A stretch of DNA of 64,000 nt from CBFIGX01 sp965662265 (GTDB taxonomy: Bacteria > Bacteroidota > Bacteroidia > Flavobacteriales > UBA7430): NCBI GenBank assembly GCA_965662265.1, contig CBFIGX010000009.1:31552-95551 (forward strand), in the 5' to 3' direction. The notes beneath the pieces are model-generated. The model did no database searches. It was not told where the DNA came from and saw only the letters and a list, made by a program, of their open reading frames with translations. Positions 18,536 to 26,863 of this stretch are shown here, in pieces (the first letter of the stretch is position 1; each line of letters starts with the position of its first letter). A program made the translations under genes and the position numbers.

Positions 18536-18580
18536 ATCAAGTTTGAATGAAATATCAAAGGTTTATAAACCGGGTTAAAA

Positions 18581-18607
18581 AAAAAGAACGCTTAATAGCG
18601 TTCTTTT
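18581..18607. terminator. Bidirectional terminator between rpe and the Lys1-like gene
   Basis: AAAGAACGC and GCGTTCTTT form a stem around TTAATA, with A and T runs outside. It can serve rpe on the plus strand and the convergent dehydrogenase gene on the minus strand. Confidence 0.8.
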
Positions 18608-18690
18608 CATTGATATTCCAATCCCCCCCAGGATATGAAATCGTTGTTGAATAACAACACTTGTAAATACACAAATACCATGCCAAAGTA

Positions 18691-19887
18691 TCAACTTACA
18701 TACTTTTTTAAATATAAATAATTATTGGTCAGTTGTTTGTTCTCGCAAATAGTAGCTCTTGGTAAAATATTATCTGGATCATCACCGAATAAGCATGGCA
18801 TAATAGTATCTAGCAAATCCTTACCAAAATTTATTGAGGCATCCTTCGGTAATTCACATGGAAGGTTGTCAACCGCCATAACAGTAATTACATCTGATTT
18901 ATCAAATATATCTTCTTTCTCGGTTTGTGGATGATAACCGTAAAGTGGATCTTCAATAGTAGAAGGTCTAATAGTCGATGCAACAGGACCATCTATATCA
19001 CAAGAGACATCAGCAATGGTTCTAATTTTAAACTCAGGCAACTTTGCATCATCTCTGGTAAATAAAAAAGGTGAATCTGCTGCATAATAATGCCCTGCAA
19101 TAAATATATCGGCGTGCTTTGCATAAGTCATAAAAACTGACTTATATGCTTTGGGATTTGCGTAAAAGTCAGGTAATGAAGATTCTGATCTATCTTTGCG
19201 ACAATTAAAGTCTAAAGAACTTAAGTTTACAAAAACAGGCTCATTAATATTTTGAGCTGTAAAAACTTCTTTCGAAACTTGTTTTATTCCAATGGTGTTG
19301 ATAAGCTCCATAATGCCTTTACCTACCCTGCCATTTCCTGTAGTAATTAACTTGATAGGGGGCAACACTATATTCTTCAATTCGGACTCCATTTCTGCTC
19401 TATCAGCACATAAATATGCAGGCTTCAAAGCAAAAGAACCAGTTCGCTTACCATAGGCTAAAAACGCGTTATATGCTCCAACAATACCAGCATACCTTCC
19501 AAATCCAATCAAACGTTTGCCTGAAATATCTGTCAACGTTTCGTAATCAATCATTCGAATACCCAATTCTAGCATTTTAATGAGCAAATCTCTATTATAT
19601 GGCTGCTCTTTAATAGTATGAGAGAAAAAGAAATATGTCTTCTTAGGAATTAAATCGCCTTTAGGAACTTCTTTAACACCAAGTAAAACATCGCAATCTG
19701 TCAAATCTTCTTTAAGCGTAACACCTAAGGCTTCATATTCATGATCTTTAAAACATCGTATTTGACTAGGCTGCACTGATAGTTTTACCTCAGGATACTG
19801 TTGCTTTAACATTACGCATTGTTGTGGGCTAAATGGCACACGCTTATCAGGAGGATTCTTCCCTTCTCTTAGTATTCCAATCTTCAT
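18691..19887 (-). CDS. Saccharopine dehydrogenase (Lys1)/alanine dehydrogenase-like oxidoreductase
   Basis: This 398-residue enzyme belongs to the alanine dehydrogenase/transhydrogenase superfamily and looks closest to the lysine-forming saccharopine dehydrogenase branch. The N-terminal domain shows KIGILREGKNPPDKRVPFSP (residues 2-21) with the RE..P.(D/E).RV signature. The NAD(P)-binding part has ITTGNGRVGKGIMEL. The C-terminal part has IADVSCDIDGPVAST and VMAVDNLPCELPKDAS. The true reaction is uncertain, since many Bacteroidota homologues are unstudied. The start at 19887 is chosen because the -7 box at 19912-19919 would lie over the longer TTG-initiated frame. Confidence 0.8.
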   Translation of the reverse strand: MKIGILREGKNPPDKRVPFSPQQCVMLKQQYPEVKLSVQPSQIRCFKDHEYEALGVTLKEDLTDCDVLLGVKEVPKGDLIPKKTYFFFSHTIKEQPYNRDLLIKMLELGIRMIDYETLTDISGKRLIGFGRYAGIVGAYNAFLAYGKRTGSFALKPAYLCADRAEMESELKNIVLPPIKLITTGNGRVGKGIMELINTIGIKQVSKEVFTAQNINEPVFVNLSSLDFNCRKDRSESSLPDFYANPKAYKSVFMTYAKHADIFIAGHYYAADSPFLFTRDDAKLPEFKIRTIADVSCDIDGPVASTIRPSTIEDPLYGYHPQTEKEDIFDKSDVITVMAVDNLPCELPKDASINFGKDLLDTIMPCLFGDDPDNILPRATICENKQLTNNYLYLKKYVS

Positions 19888-19911
19888 CTTGCATTTAGTG
19901 TTTTTGCTTTT

Positions 19912-19919
19912 CAAAAATA
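19912..19919 (-). promoter_or_regulatory. -7 promoter box that fixes the start of the Lys1-like gene
   Basis: TATTTTTG on the minus strand, 24 bases upstream of ATG 19887. It overlaps an upstream TTG at 19914, ruling that codon out if this promoter is used. Confidence 0.6.
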
Positions 19920-20043
19920 ATAAATGTTATTCTAGTAGCTCATATATAAATAAGAGAATAACACCAATTAAAAAGTACATCAAATGGACAAGTTGTATTA
20001 AAATGAAATTCGTGGATATTTAAAAAGGTTAGAGCTATTATTC

Positions 20044-20051
20044 TATCTTTG
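20044..20051 (+). promoter_or_regulatory. -7 promoter box of ssrA
   Basis: TATCTTTG, an exact TAnnTTTG box 20 bases before the mature tmRNA 5' end, implying a short trimmed leader. Confidence 0.65.
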
Positions 20052-20071
20052 TTGCAGTTCTTTTACTTTAT

Positions 20072-20442
20072 GGGGATGACTGGCTTTGACAGCGAGATGA
20101 ATAGGACTGTAAGCATGTCGAGCATGGTGAGATGGCTCGTAAATATCAAATTCACATTTTTTTAAACGGCGAGTCTAACTACGCTTTAGCTGCCTAATCT
20201 AGGATTAGTCAAGCTTTTGCTCTGCGGATAGATGAAGGTTTATCGCTTCCATCCCACCGAGCATCAGAAAAAGGATGAACTAGCAACTAAGAAGCCTTGG
20301 CTTAGAAGCGAAATTAAAAGGATAAGGCTAGGCTTTAGGAATGTATACTTCCCGGCCTTTCACGAAAATTAATAGTATACTAAACATGTAGAAAGCTTTC
20401 AGATTCCTTGTTTGGACCAGGGTTCGATTCCCTGCATCTCCA
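20072..20442 (+). ncRNA. ssrA: Transfer-messenger RNA
   Basis: This RNA rescues stalled ribosomes and tags their products for proteolysis together with SmpB. The 5' end GGGGATG pairs with CATCTCC near the 3' end to form the acceptor stem. The T-arm is GGACCAGGGTTCGATTCC. The tag frame reads GGC GAG TCT AAC TAC GCT TTA GCT GCC TAA (20168-20197), giving GESNYALAA, the Bacteroidota-type tag ending in the LAA degron. The GATGACTGGCTTTGACAGC start is characteristic. The 3' CCA is not encoded in full (CCACA), so it would be completed by CCA-adding enzyme. Confidence 0.97.
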
Positions 20443-20443
20443 C

Positions 20444-20478
20444 AAAAAGGCAACGACCTAGGTCGTTGCCTTTTTTTT
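20444..20478 (+). terminator. Terminator after ssrA
   Basis: GGCAACGACCTAGGTCGTTGCC is a perfect 22-base palindrome (20449-20470; arms GGCAACGAC and GTCGTTGCC), followed by eight T. Confidence 0.9.
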
Positions 20479-20532
20479 ATAATTTTAGCCACAAAACAGA
20501 ATTTACACATTAGCTATTAAAAAAAACTATAC

Positions 20533-20540
20533 TATTTTTG
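20533..20540 (+). promoter_or_regulatory. -7 promoter box abutting the U32 gene start
   Basis: TATTTTTG ends only four bases before the ATG at 20545, so transcription would begin at or next to the start codon (leaderless mRNA). Confidence 0.6.
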
Positions 20541-20544
20541 CAAA

Positions 20545-21786
20545 ATGAAAAATGAGAAAAGAATTGAGTTAATGGCACCTGCTGGCAACTTTGCTGCTAT
20601 GCAAGCTGCGATAAATGCCGGTGCAGATTCTGTATATTTTGGTGTAGAACAACTTAACATGCGAGCAAGGGCAAGTATAAACTTTACCCTTGATGACCTA
20701 GATGAAATTGTATCTAGGTGTAAACCTAAGAATGTTCGCACCTACATCACTCTTAACACAATAGTTTACAACCATGATTTAAGTGTAATGAAGCGCGTTG
20801 TAAACAAAGCCAAAGAAGCTGGTATCACTGCAATAATTGCCTCAGATCAATCCGTAATTGGTTATGCACATTCTATTGGTTTAGAAGTACATATTTCTAC
20901 ACAGTTGAATGTTACCAATATAGAAACTGTACGTTTTTACTCTCATTTTGCCGATGTTATGGTATTATCTAGAGAGCTAAGTCTTCGACAGATGAAAGAA
21001 ATTTGCAATGCTGTAAAAAAAGAGCAAATCACGGGACCATCTGGAAACCTAGTTGAAATTGAAGTATTCGGACACGGAGCTTTATGCATGGCTGTATCAG
21101 GAAAATGTTACCTTAGTTTACACTCTAATAATGCTTCTGCAAACCGTGGTGCTTGCGTTCAAAACTGTCGCAGACAATATAAGGTCATTGATGTAGAAGA
21201 TGGCAATGAATTATTGATAGATAACGAATATATCATGTCGCCGAAAGATCTTTGCACACTCGACTTTTTAGACCAACTTATAGATACAGGTGTTCAAGTG
21301 TTAAAAATTGAAGGGCGTGGAAAAGGTGCAGATTATGTAGACACTACCGTAGAAACATATAGAGAAGCCATTGACGCCTATTATGAAGGCACCTATACTA
21401 CTGAAAAAGTGGAAAATTGGATGAAAAAACTACGAACTGTTTTTAATAGAGATTTTTGGCCTGGATATTATCTTGGGCAAAAAATGGGAGAATGGACTGA
21501 TGGTCCGGGGTCAAAAGCTCCTCAGAAGAAGTTGTATCTTGGTAAAGGATCACACTACTACCCAAAAGCCAAATGTGCTGAATTTAAAATTGAATCTCAC
21601 ACTTTAAAAATAGGTGACGACATTTTAGTTATTGGGCCAACTACAGGTATTGTAAAACATAAAGTTACTGAAATGAGGGTAAATGACAAACCAGTAAATG
21701 AAGCTAAGAAAGGTGACGACTGTACTTTCATCTTAGAGGACAAAATTCGCCCTTCCGATAAATTATTTAAAATGATTGACAGTTAA
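20545..21786 (+). CDS. trhP: U32-family protein, probable tRNA hydroxylation enzyme TrhP
   Basis: This is a 413-residue U32 peptidase-like protein. The family signature is FGHGALCMAVSGKCYLSLHS (about 176), followed by NRGACVQNCRRQYKV, giving the conserved Cys set likely to hold an iron-sulfur cluster. The N-terminal TIM-barrel part begins ELMAPAGNFAAMQAAINAGA, and a C-terminal beta-barrel domain follows from about 335. E. coli TrhP (YegQ) hydroxylates U34 of some tRNAs; the length and domain layout fit this branch better than RlhA or UbiU/V. A -7 box ends four bases before the ATG. The stop abuts the ATG of a ferredoxin gene. Confidence 0.87.
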   Translation: MKNEKRIELMAPAGNFAAMQAAINAGADSVYFGVEQLNMRARASINFTLDDLDEIVSRCKPKNVRTYITLNTIVYNHDLSVMKRVVNKAKEAGITAIIASDQSVIGYAHSIGLEVHISTQLNVTNIETVRFYSHFADVMVLSRELSLRQMKEICNAVKKEQITGPSGNLVEIEVFGHGALCMAVSGKCYLSLHSNNASANRGACVQNCRRQYKVIDVEDGNELLIDNEYIMSPKDLCTLDFLDQLIDTGVQVLKIEGRGKGADYVDTTVETYREAIDAYYEGTYTTEKVENWMKKLRTVFNRDFWPGYYLGQKMGEWTDGPGSKAPQKKLYLGKGSHYYPKAKCAEFKIESHTLKIGDDILVIGPTTGIVKHKVTEMRVNDKPVNEAKKGDDCTFILEDKIRPSDKLFKMIDS

Positions 21787-22014
21787 ATGGTCATTATTAC
21801 CCAACAAAGAGATAAATGCATTGGCTGCAACTACTGTGTAGAGTTGGCTTTTGACCGTTGGCGTATGTCAAAGAAAGATGGCAAATGCACACTTATAGGC
21901 GGGAAAAATAAAAAAGGTTTTTACACTGTTAAAGTAGGTGACGAAGAACTAGAAGAGAACCTAAAAGCTGCAGATGCATGTCCTGTAAATATAATTAAAG
22001 TAAGTAAAATTTAA
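21787..22014 (+). CDS. Single-cluster [4Fe-4S] ferredoxin
   Basis: This 75-residue acidic electron carrier has Cys11, Cys14 and Cys17 in CIGCNYC and Cys64 in ACPVNII, enough for one [4Fe-4S] cluster. An extra Cys34 lies in the 46-residue spacer between the Cys groups. Its ATG immediately follows the TAA of the U32 gene with no spacer, so the two are surely cotranscribed and probably translationally coupled. I infer that it supplies electrons to, or takes them from, the U32 protein. That pairing is a prediction from gene order. Confidence 0.85.
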   Translation: MVIITQQRDKCIGCNYCVELAFDRWRMSKKDGKCTLIGGKNKKGFYTVKVGDEELEENLKAADACPVNIIKVSKI

Positions 22015-22036
22015 TTTTTAATTCTATTGGGGCAAA

Positions 22037-22762
22037 TCAATCATTTTCGGAAGCTTTCTTTATAATATTGGAAGTAGCCACTCTTAAGCTTTCTTCGGAT
22101 ATGAATCCTGAATGACGCCAAACCTCACTTCCCTTGTAAAATAAAATAAGTGTTGGAACAGCTTTAATATTGTAATATTGAGATAAATCTTCTGCTCTAT
22201 CTATGTCGACACGAATAATATCTGAGGTTGATATTTTCTCAAAGTTATTTAAAATTGGGATCATCTTTTTACAAGGCACACACCATTGAGTGTAAAAGTT
22301 AGCTAAGACAAACTTCTTTTTAACAATTATGTCATCAAACTCGGTAAGACTTAAAAATTGGTCTTCACTATCATCAATAGAGCTGTGCTTTTCTATAGGT
22401 AATTTAGCTTTTTGCCAAGCCGAAATCCCTCCTATTAAATTATATACTTGGTGCTGCCCTTGTTTAAGTAATTGTTCTGCTGCTTTTGAACTTCTACCAC
22501 CGCTCCTACAATACACAAATACGGGTTTATCCTTTTGAATGAGTTTAATTTTATTTGAAAAATCCGAATCATAATAATCAACAATACTGGCATCAGAAAT
22601 AATACCAGAACGAGTTTCCTTTTGTGTTCTTACATCCAAAATAATTCCATCAACAGATTGAATTACTTCTTGAAATGAAGTGGCATTTAAATGAATCACA
22701 TCTTGTGCCTGTACAAAAAGTGATAAAAAAACTAAAAAAGAGCAAATAACAGATTTCATCAA
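22037..22762 (-). CDS. Exported rhodanese-thioredoxin fusion protein
   Basis: This 241-residue two-domain protein has a signal peptide (about 1-20, ending FVQAQ), so it acts outside the cytoplasm. The rhodanese domain, about 22-122, begins with GIILDVRT and holds the active-site loop CRSGGR with Cys85. The thioredoxin domain, about 135-238, holds WCVPCK with Cys161 and Cys164, plus AVPTLILFYKG with the cis-Pro. It may shuttle sulfane sulfur or electrons between the two sites in the periplasm. The substrate is unknown. It converges with the ferredoxin gene (22 bases apart) and has no clear partner. Confidence 0.85.
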   Translation of the reverse strand: MMKSVICSFLVFLSLFVQAQDVIHLNATSFQEVIQSVDGIILDVRTQKETRSGIISDASIVDYYDSDFSNKIKLIQKDKPVFVYCRSGGRSSKAAEQLLKQGQHQVYNLIGGISAWQKAKLPIEKHSSIDDSEDQFLSLTEFDDIIVKKKFVLANFYTQWCVPCKKMIPILNNFEKISTSDIIRVDIDRAEDLSQYYNIKAVPTLILFYKGSEVWRHSGFISEESLRVATSNIIKKASEND

Positions 22763-22825
22763 TAAAGCGTTTTATTAGTGTAACAAATTGTTTTAGCAAA
22801 GATATATATAGGTCGTCAATTACTA

Positions 22826-23854
22826 GTGTTAATCGACTTAAATCTAACTTGGGACATTAAACAAATTGATGTAAATTTGAACATTCAAATACTCAGTAAG
22901 TTGGAACACGCATTACAGTTGTCTTATGAGTTTTTTTTAAACTCAATTAACTATTTATTAGAGCCTAATAAAAGGGTGTATATACCATATTTGCTGAGCT
23001 CTGGATTGCTTGCCACCTATGTATTTTATCGTAAAAAAAGATCTATTAGTCTTTGGCGATATTTATTTTCAAAAAAAATATGGTGGAGTAATTCAGCAAA
23101 AGTAGATTATGGATTTTTATTATTTAACAGCATAATAAAGGTCTTATTTATTATTCCACTATTGATTCTTGGAGAAAGATGGGCTATTACAATAAACGAT
23201 GTTCTCATCTCTTTATTTGGATTTCCAAACTTTGGATTAAACTATGTGTGGGGGATTATACTTTACACTTTTTGCCTTACAATAGTAGCAGATTTTTTCA
23301 CTTACATCATACATTATATGATGCACAGGGTACCTTTTTTATGGGAGTTTCATAAAGTACACCATTCTGCAGATAGTCTTAACCCTTTTACACAATATCG
23401 TATTCATCCCATTGAACTAGTACTCAACAATATTAAAACGATAATAGCCATTGGTCTTACTACTGGAGTTTTTTACTATTTGGTAGGCTTCCAGCTGCAA
23501 AAAACAACATTAATAGGAGTAAATATTTTTAGTTTTATATTTTTGAGTTTTGGTGCTAACCTAAGGCATTCTCATGTTAAATTAAGTTACTACAACTGGC
23601 TTGAATATTTTCTCATAAGTCCTTTTCAACATCAAATCCATCATAGTAATAACAAAGCACATTTCGATAAAAACCTAGGATCAAAATTGGCCATTTGGGA
23701 TTATTTGTTTGGTACACTCATTCGTTCCAATGAGGTTGGTAAAATTGAATTTGGCCTAGGTAAAGATAACGACATCAAACACAATTTACTCAAGAGCCTA
23801 TACAAACCCTTCGTAAACGTTTACAAATATTTTAGAAGATCTAAAGTTTTGTAA
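22826..23854 (+). CDS. Sterol desaturase/fatty-acid hydroxylase family membrane protein
   Basis: This is an integral-membrane non-haem di-iron enzyme of the fatty-acid hydroxylase superfamily. The histidine clusters that bind iron are visible: HYMMH and HKVHH around residues 170-185, and HQIHH at about 270. Hydrophobic segments lie at about 51-67, 98-117 and 145-168. Natural substrates of the Bacteroidota members are mostly unknown; lipid or carotenoid hydroxylation is possible. The start is unsure: no ATG precedes the catalytic region, so GTG at 22826 or one of the nearby in-frame TTG codons must be used. It stands alone. Confidence 0.8.
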   Translation: MLIDLNLTWDIKQIDVNLNIQILSKLEHALQLSYEFFLNSINYLLEPNKRVYIPYLLSSGLLATYVFYRKKRSISLWRYLFSKKIWWSNSAKVDYGFLLFNSIIKVLFIIPLLILGERWAITINDVLISLFGFPNFGLNYVWGIILYTFCLTIVADFFTYIIHYMMHRVPFLWEFHKVHHSADSLNPFTQYRIHPIELVLNNIKTIIAIGLTTGVFYYLVGFQLQKTTLIGVNIFSFIFLSFGANLRHSHVKLSYYNWLEYFLISPFQHQIHHSNNKAHFDKNLGSKLAIWDYLFGTLIRSNEVGKIEFGLGKDNDIKHNLLKSLYKPFVNVYKYFRRSKVL

Positions 23855-23955
23855 ACCAGATTAACACAAAGTTAGGACTGTAATTTAGACATTTGACTTA
23901 CTTCTATACAGTGTATTAATTGCTTTACGCTACCCGAATACCTATCTTCGTGATA

Positions 23956-25083
23956 ATGAAAAGAAAAGGCTGCAATAGAGTTATTGTCTCAGTAACTAAC
24001 GACCTAAGTACCGATCAACGGGTAAAAAAAGTATGCCACAGCCTACAAAATTTGGGATACGACATATTATTGGTGGGTCGTCAATTACCGGACAGCATTG
24101 AGCTATGCAGACCCTACAGTTGTATACGGATGAAGCTCATATTTAATAAAGGGGTCTTATTTTATGCCGAATATAACTTAAGACTTTTTCTTCTACTACT
24201 TTTTTCAAGAGTAAGCATATTACACTCTAACGATTTAGACACTTTACTAGCTAACTATTTAGCGGCTAAAATTAGAAATAAACCTATAGTTTATGATTCG
24301 CACGAATATTTCACTGGTGTTCCTGAGATTCAAGACAAACCTTTTGTGAAAAGTGTTTGGACAAGCATAGAAAAATGGATCTTCCCTAAATTAAATCATA
24401 TTATTACAGTAAACTACTCTATAGCTAAATTGTATAAAGAATTGTATGGTAAAAAATTACGTGTAATAAGAAATATGCCAATGATAGAAAATGTTGAAAG
24501 ATTGTACAGTAAAAAAGAATTAGGCCTACCTTCTGATAAGTCTATTATTATTACACAAGGTGCTGGTATAAATAGAGATCGTGGTATTGAAGAGGCTGTA
24601 GAAGCTATGCAATATTTACCTCATGTGTTATTGCTAATTATTGGAAATGGTGACAGCATCCCTTATCTAAAAGAAAGTGTTAAAAAACTCGGATTACAAA
24701 AGTCTGTAATCTTTAAGCAGAGAATGCCATATGCTAAAATGATGCAATATACACATCAGGCTAAACTAGGTCTTAGCCTAGACAAAAACACGAATATAAA
24801 TTATCGCTTTAGTTTACCGAACAAACTCTTCGATTATATTCATGCTGGCGTACCTGTATTAGCAACAAGAGTTACCGAAGTTGAAAACATAGTTACAAAA
24901 TACAATATAGGATTATTTGTAGAGAACCATAAACCTAAACACATTGCCTCAAAAATTGAAAAAGCATTAACAGACCAAAACTTAAGAGCAAGTTGGACAA
25001 CTAACTTACCTATAGCTGCCAAAGAACTTCATTGGGAACACGAACAAAAACATCTAGAAGAAGTTTACGCTGAGTTTGAATGA
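23956..25083 (+). CDS. Glycosyltransferase family 4-like
   Basis: This cytosolic GT-B glycosyltransferase of 375 residues is probably for cell-surface polysaccharide or glycolipid. The acceptor domain starts RVIVSVTNDLSTDQRVKKV and includes LHSNDLDTLLANYLAA and PIVYDSHEYF. The donor domain includes IITQGAGINRDRGIEE, LLIIGNGDSIPYLKE and, near the end, SLPNKLFDYIHAGVPVLATR with the conserved Lys and nucleotide-sugar Glu region. The start at 23956 is the first ATG; the frame extends 12 codons upstream to a TTG. It overlaps the next glycosyltransferase gene by 8 bases. Donor and acceptor sugars cannot be told. Confidence 0.85.
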   Translation: MKRKGCNRVIVSVTNDLSTDQRVKKVCHSLQNLGYDILLVGRQLPDSIELCRPYSCIRMKLIFNKGVLFYAEYNLRLFLLLLFSRVSILHSNDLDTLLANYLAAKIRNKPIVYDSHEYFTGVPEIQDKPFVKSVWTSIEKWIFPKLNHIITVNYSIAKLYKELYGKKLRVIRNMPMIENVERLYSKKELGLPSDKSIIITQGAGINRDRGIEEAVEAMQYLPHVLLLIIGNGDSIPYLKESVKKLGLQKSVIFKQRMPYAKMMQYTHQAKLGLSLDKNTNINYRFSLPNKLFDYIHAGVPVLATRVTEVENIVTKYNIGLFVENHKPKHIASKIEKALTDQNLRASWTTNLPIAAKELHWEHEQKHLEEVYAEFE

Positions 25084-26197
25084 GCAAAAACTACATATCG
25101 TATCTTTTGACATTCCTTATCCAGCGAACTACGGTGGTGTAATTGATGTGTTCTTCAAAGTAAAAGCATTAGCTAATCATGGGGTTCAAATTTATTTACA
25201 CTGTTTTGAATATGGAAGAGAACACCAACCAGTATTAGAAGGTTTATGTAAACATGTATTTTACTACAAAAGAGACAAGCATTGGCGACACCTATTTAGC
25301 ACCTACCCATTTATTGTAAATTCTAGAAAATCACCTGAACTTTTAACCAATCTTAAATCAGTAGTGGCCCCCATTATATATGAGGGACATCATTGCACCT
25401 ACTTTCTAAATCACCCCGATTTAAAAGATCATACACAATATGTGAGAACACATAATGTAGAACCTGACTATTACAGACAACTGGCATTAAAAGAGAAAAA
25501 CTTCTTAAAGAAATTATATTTCTATTTAGAATATCGAAAATTAACCAAATATGAGACAGTTTTATCAAAAGCCGATGCTCTGTTAGTCATTTCGATGAAA
25601 GACAAACTTCATTACGACACCATTGTTAAGAGCTACTATATTAAAGCTTTTCACCAAGAAAAAGAAGTTAGCAGTATACTAGGAAAGGGAGAATATGCCG
25701 TATATCATGGCAATCTAAGTGTTTCAGAAAATGAAGACGCAGTATTATTTTTAATTAATAAAGTATTTAAACACCTAAACATTAATCTAGTGATTACAGG
25801 CAAACGACCTAGCTCTAAACTAAGGAAGATTGTTTTAAAATATCCAAATATTCGACTGGTAGAAAATCCGCAAAATAAATTATTAAATCAGCTCTTAAAA
25901 CAAGCTCATGTGCATGTACTTCCTACCTTTCAAGATACTGGTATTAAACTCAAACTTTTAAAATCTTTATATGTTGGTAGACACTGTATTGCTAACACAC
26001 ATATGGTTGCAAATACAGGATTAGAAAATACTTGCATTATTGCAGATTCTGCAAAAGAATGGATTCAATCCTTGAAAAATATAGAAGAATTAAGTTGGAC
26101 GGCTGAGGACATCAACAATCGGAAAAAGAACCTAGCTATGTTTAACACCTCTGATGAAGCTCAAAAACTTATCAAAATTCTAATTGAACAGACTTAA
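25076..26197 (+). CDS. Glycosyltransferase (GT-B fold)
   Basis: This second glycosyltransferase has 373 residues. It begins KLHIVSFDIPYPANYGGVID, the glycine-rich N-terminal loop of GT-B enzymes. It continues with VRTHNVEPDYYRQLA and the donor half VITGKRPSSKLRKI, HVHVLPTFQDTGIKLKLLKS and AQKLIK. The pattern matches Bacteroidota enzymes annotated only as glycosyltransferase. The start is a TTG within the last codons of the upstream gene (8-base overlap, TTGAATGA), suggesting coupled translation and a shared pathway. Its 3' end overlaps the convergent ABC ATPase gene by 26 bases. Substrate unknown. Confidence 0.8.
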   Translation: MNEQKLHIVSFDIPYPANYGGVIDVFFKVKALANHGVQIYLHCFEYGREHQPVLEGLCKHVFYYKRDKHWRHLFSTYPFIVNSRKSPELLTNLKSVVAPIIYEGHHCTYFLNHPDLKDHTQYVRTHNVEPDYYRQLALKEKNFLKKLYFYLEYRKLTKYETVLSKADALLVISMKDKLHYDTIVKSYYIKAFHQEKEVSSILGKGEYAVYHGNLSVSENEDAVLFLINKVFKHLNINLVITGKRPSSKLRKIVLKYPNIRLVENPQNKLLNQLLKQAHVHVLPTFQDTGIKLKLLKSLYVGRHCIANTHMVANTGLENTCIIADSAKEWIQSLKNIEELSWTAEDINNRKKNLAMFNTSDEAQKLIKILIEQT

Positions 26198-26852
26198 CTG
26201 TACCATCCTCACATTTGATGATCTGAGAAGGGAAATCTTTAATCAATGAATAATCATGAGTAGCCATAAATATCGCCTTTCCTTTATCTTGAATAGCTTT
26301 AAGAACCTTCATAATTTCTCTAGAGGTTTCTGGATCTAAATTCCCAGTTGGCTCATCAGCCAGCAATAAATCTGGCTCATTTAATAACGATCTTGCAATA
26401 GCCACCCGTTGCTGTTCACCTCCAGATAGTTCATGGGGCATTTTGTACCCTTTATTAGCCATACCAACTTGTTCTAACACTTCATTTATTCTATTATTAA
26501 TTTTTGACATTTCAGACCAACCTGTAACCTTAAGAACAAAATGTAAATTATCTTTTACTGTTCTATCTGAGAGCAATTGAAAATCTTGAAAGACGACACC
26601 AATACCACGTCGTAAATAAGGTATATCCCTTTCTTTGAGACTAACTAAATCGTAAGACACAACACTGCCCTCTCCTTCTTGTAAAGGTAAATCACCGTAA
26701 AGTGTTTTAAACAAACTTGATTTCCCAGAGCCAGTTTTGCCAATTAAATATATAAACTCTCCCTGATACAATTCAAATGAGACATTAGAAAGCACCAAAT
26801 GATCTTTTTGGTAAATTCTTGCATCATTCAGTTTAATAATAGGTAAAGACAT
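26172..26852 (-). CDS. ftsE: FtsE-like ABC transporter ATP-binding protein
   Basis: This 226-residue ATPase matches FtsE and the related MacB/LolD group. Motifs are Walker A LIGKTGSGKSSLFK (about 36), VVFQDFQLL (Q-loop), signature LSGGEQQRVAIARSL (about 141), Walker B LLLADEPTGNLDP and the switch His in MATHDYSL. FtsE with FtsX controls peptidoglycan hydrolases at division. No ftsX is adjacent here, so the partner must be elsewhere and the exact role is an inference. It lies 11 bases downstream of an LPP20-like lipoprotein gene and probably shares its transcript. Confidence 0.82.
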   Translation of the reverse strand: MSLPIIKLNDARIYQKDHLVLSNVSFELYQGEFIYLIGKTGSGKSSLFKTLYGDLPLQEGEGSVVSYDLVSLKERDIPYLRRGIGVVFQDFQLLSDRTVKDNLHFVLKVTGWSEMSKINNRINEVLEQVGMANKGYKMPHELSGGEQQRVAIARSLLNEPDLLLADEPTGNLDPETSREIMKVLKAIQDKGKAIFMATHDYSLIKDFPSQIIKCEDGTVKSVQLEF

Positions 26853-26863
26853 AATTAGGATAT

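Noticed and set aside
18643..18658. GTTGTT-GAAT-AACAAC hairpin after the rpe terminator
   Set aside because: Short, with no T run on either strand; likely chance.
20328..20510. Minus-strand 60-codon open frame
   Set aside because: It lies over the tmRNA 3' half and its terminator; a frame of this kind is an artefact of the conserved RNA.
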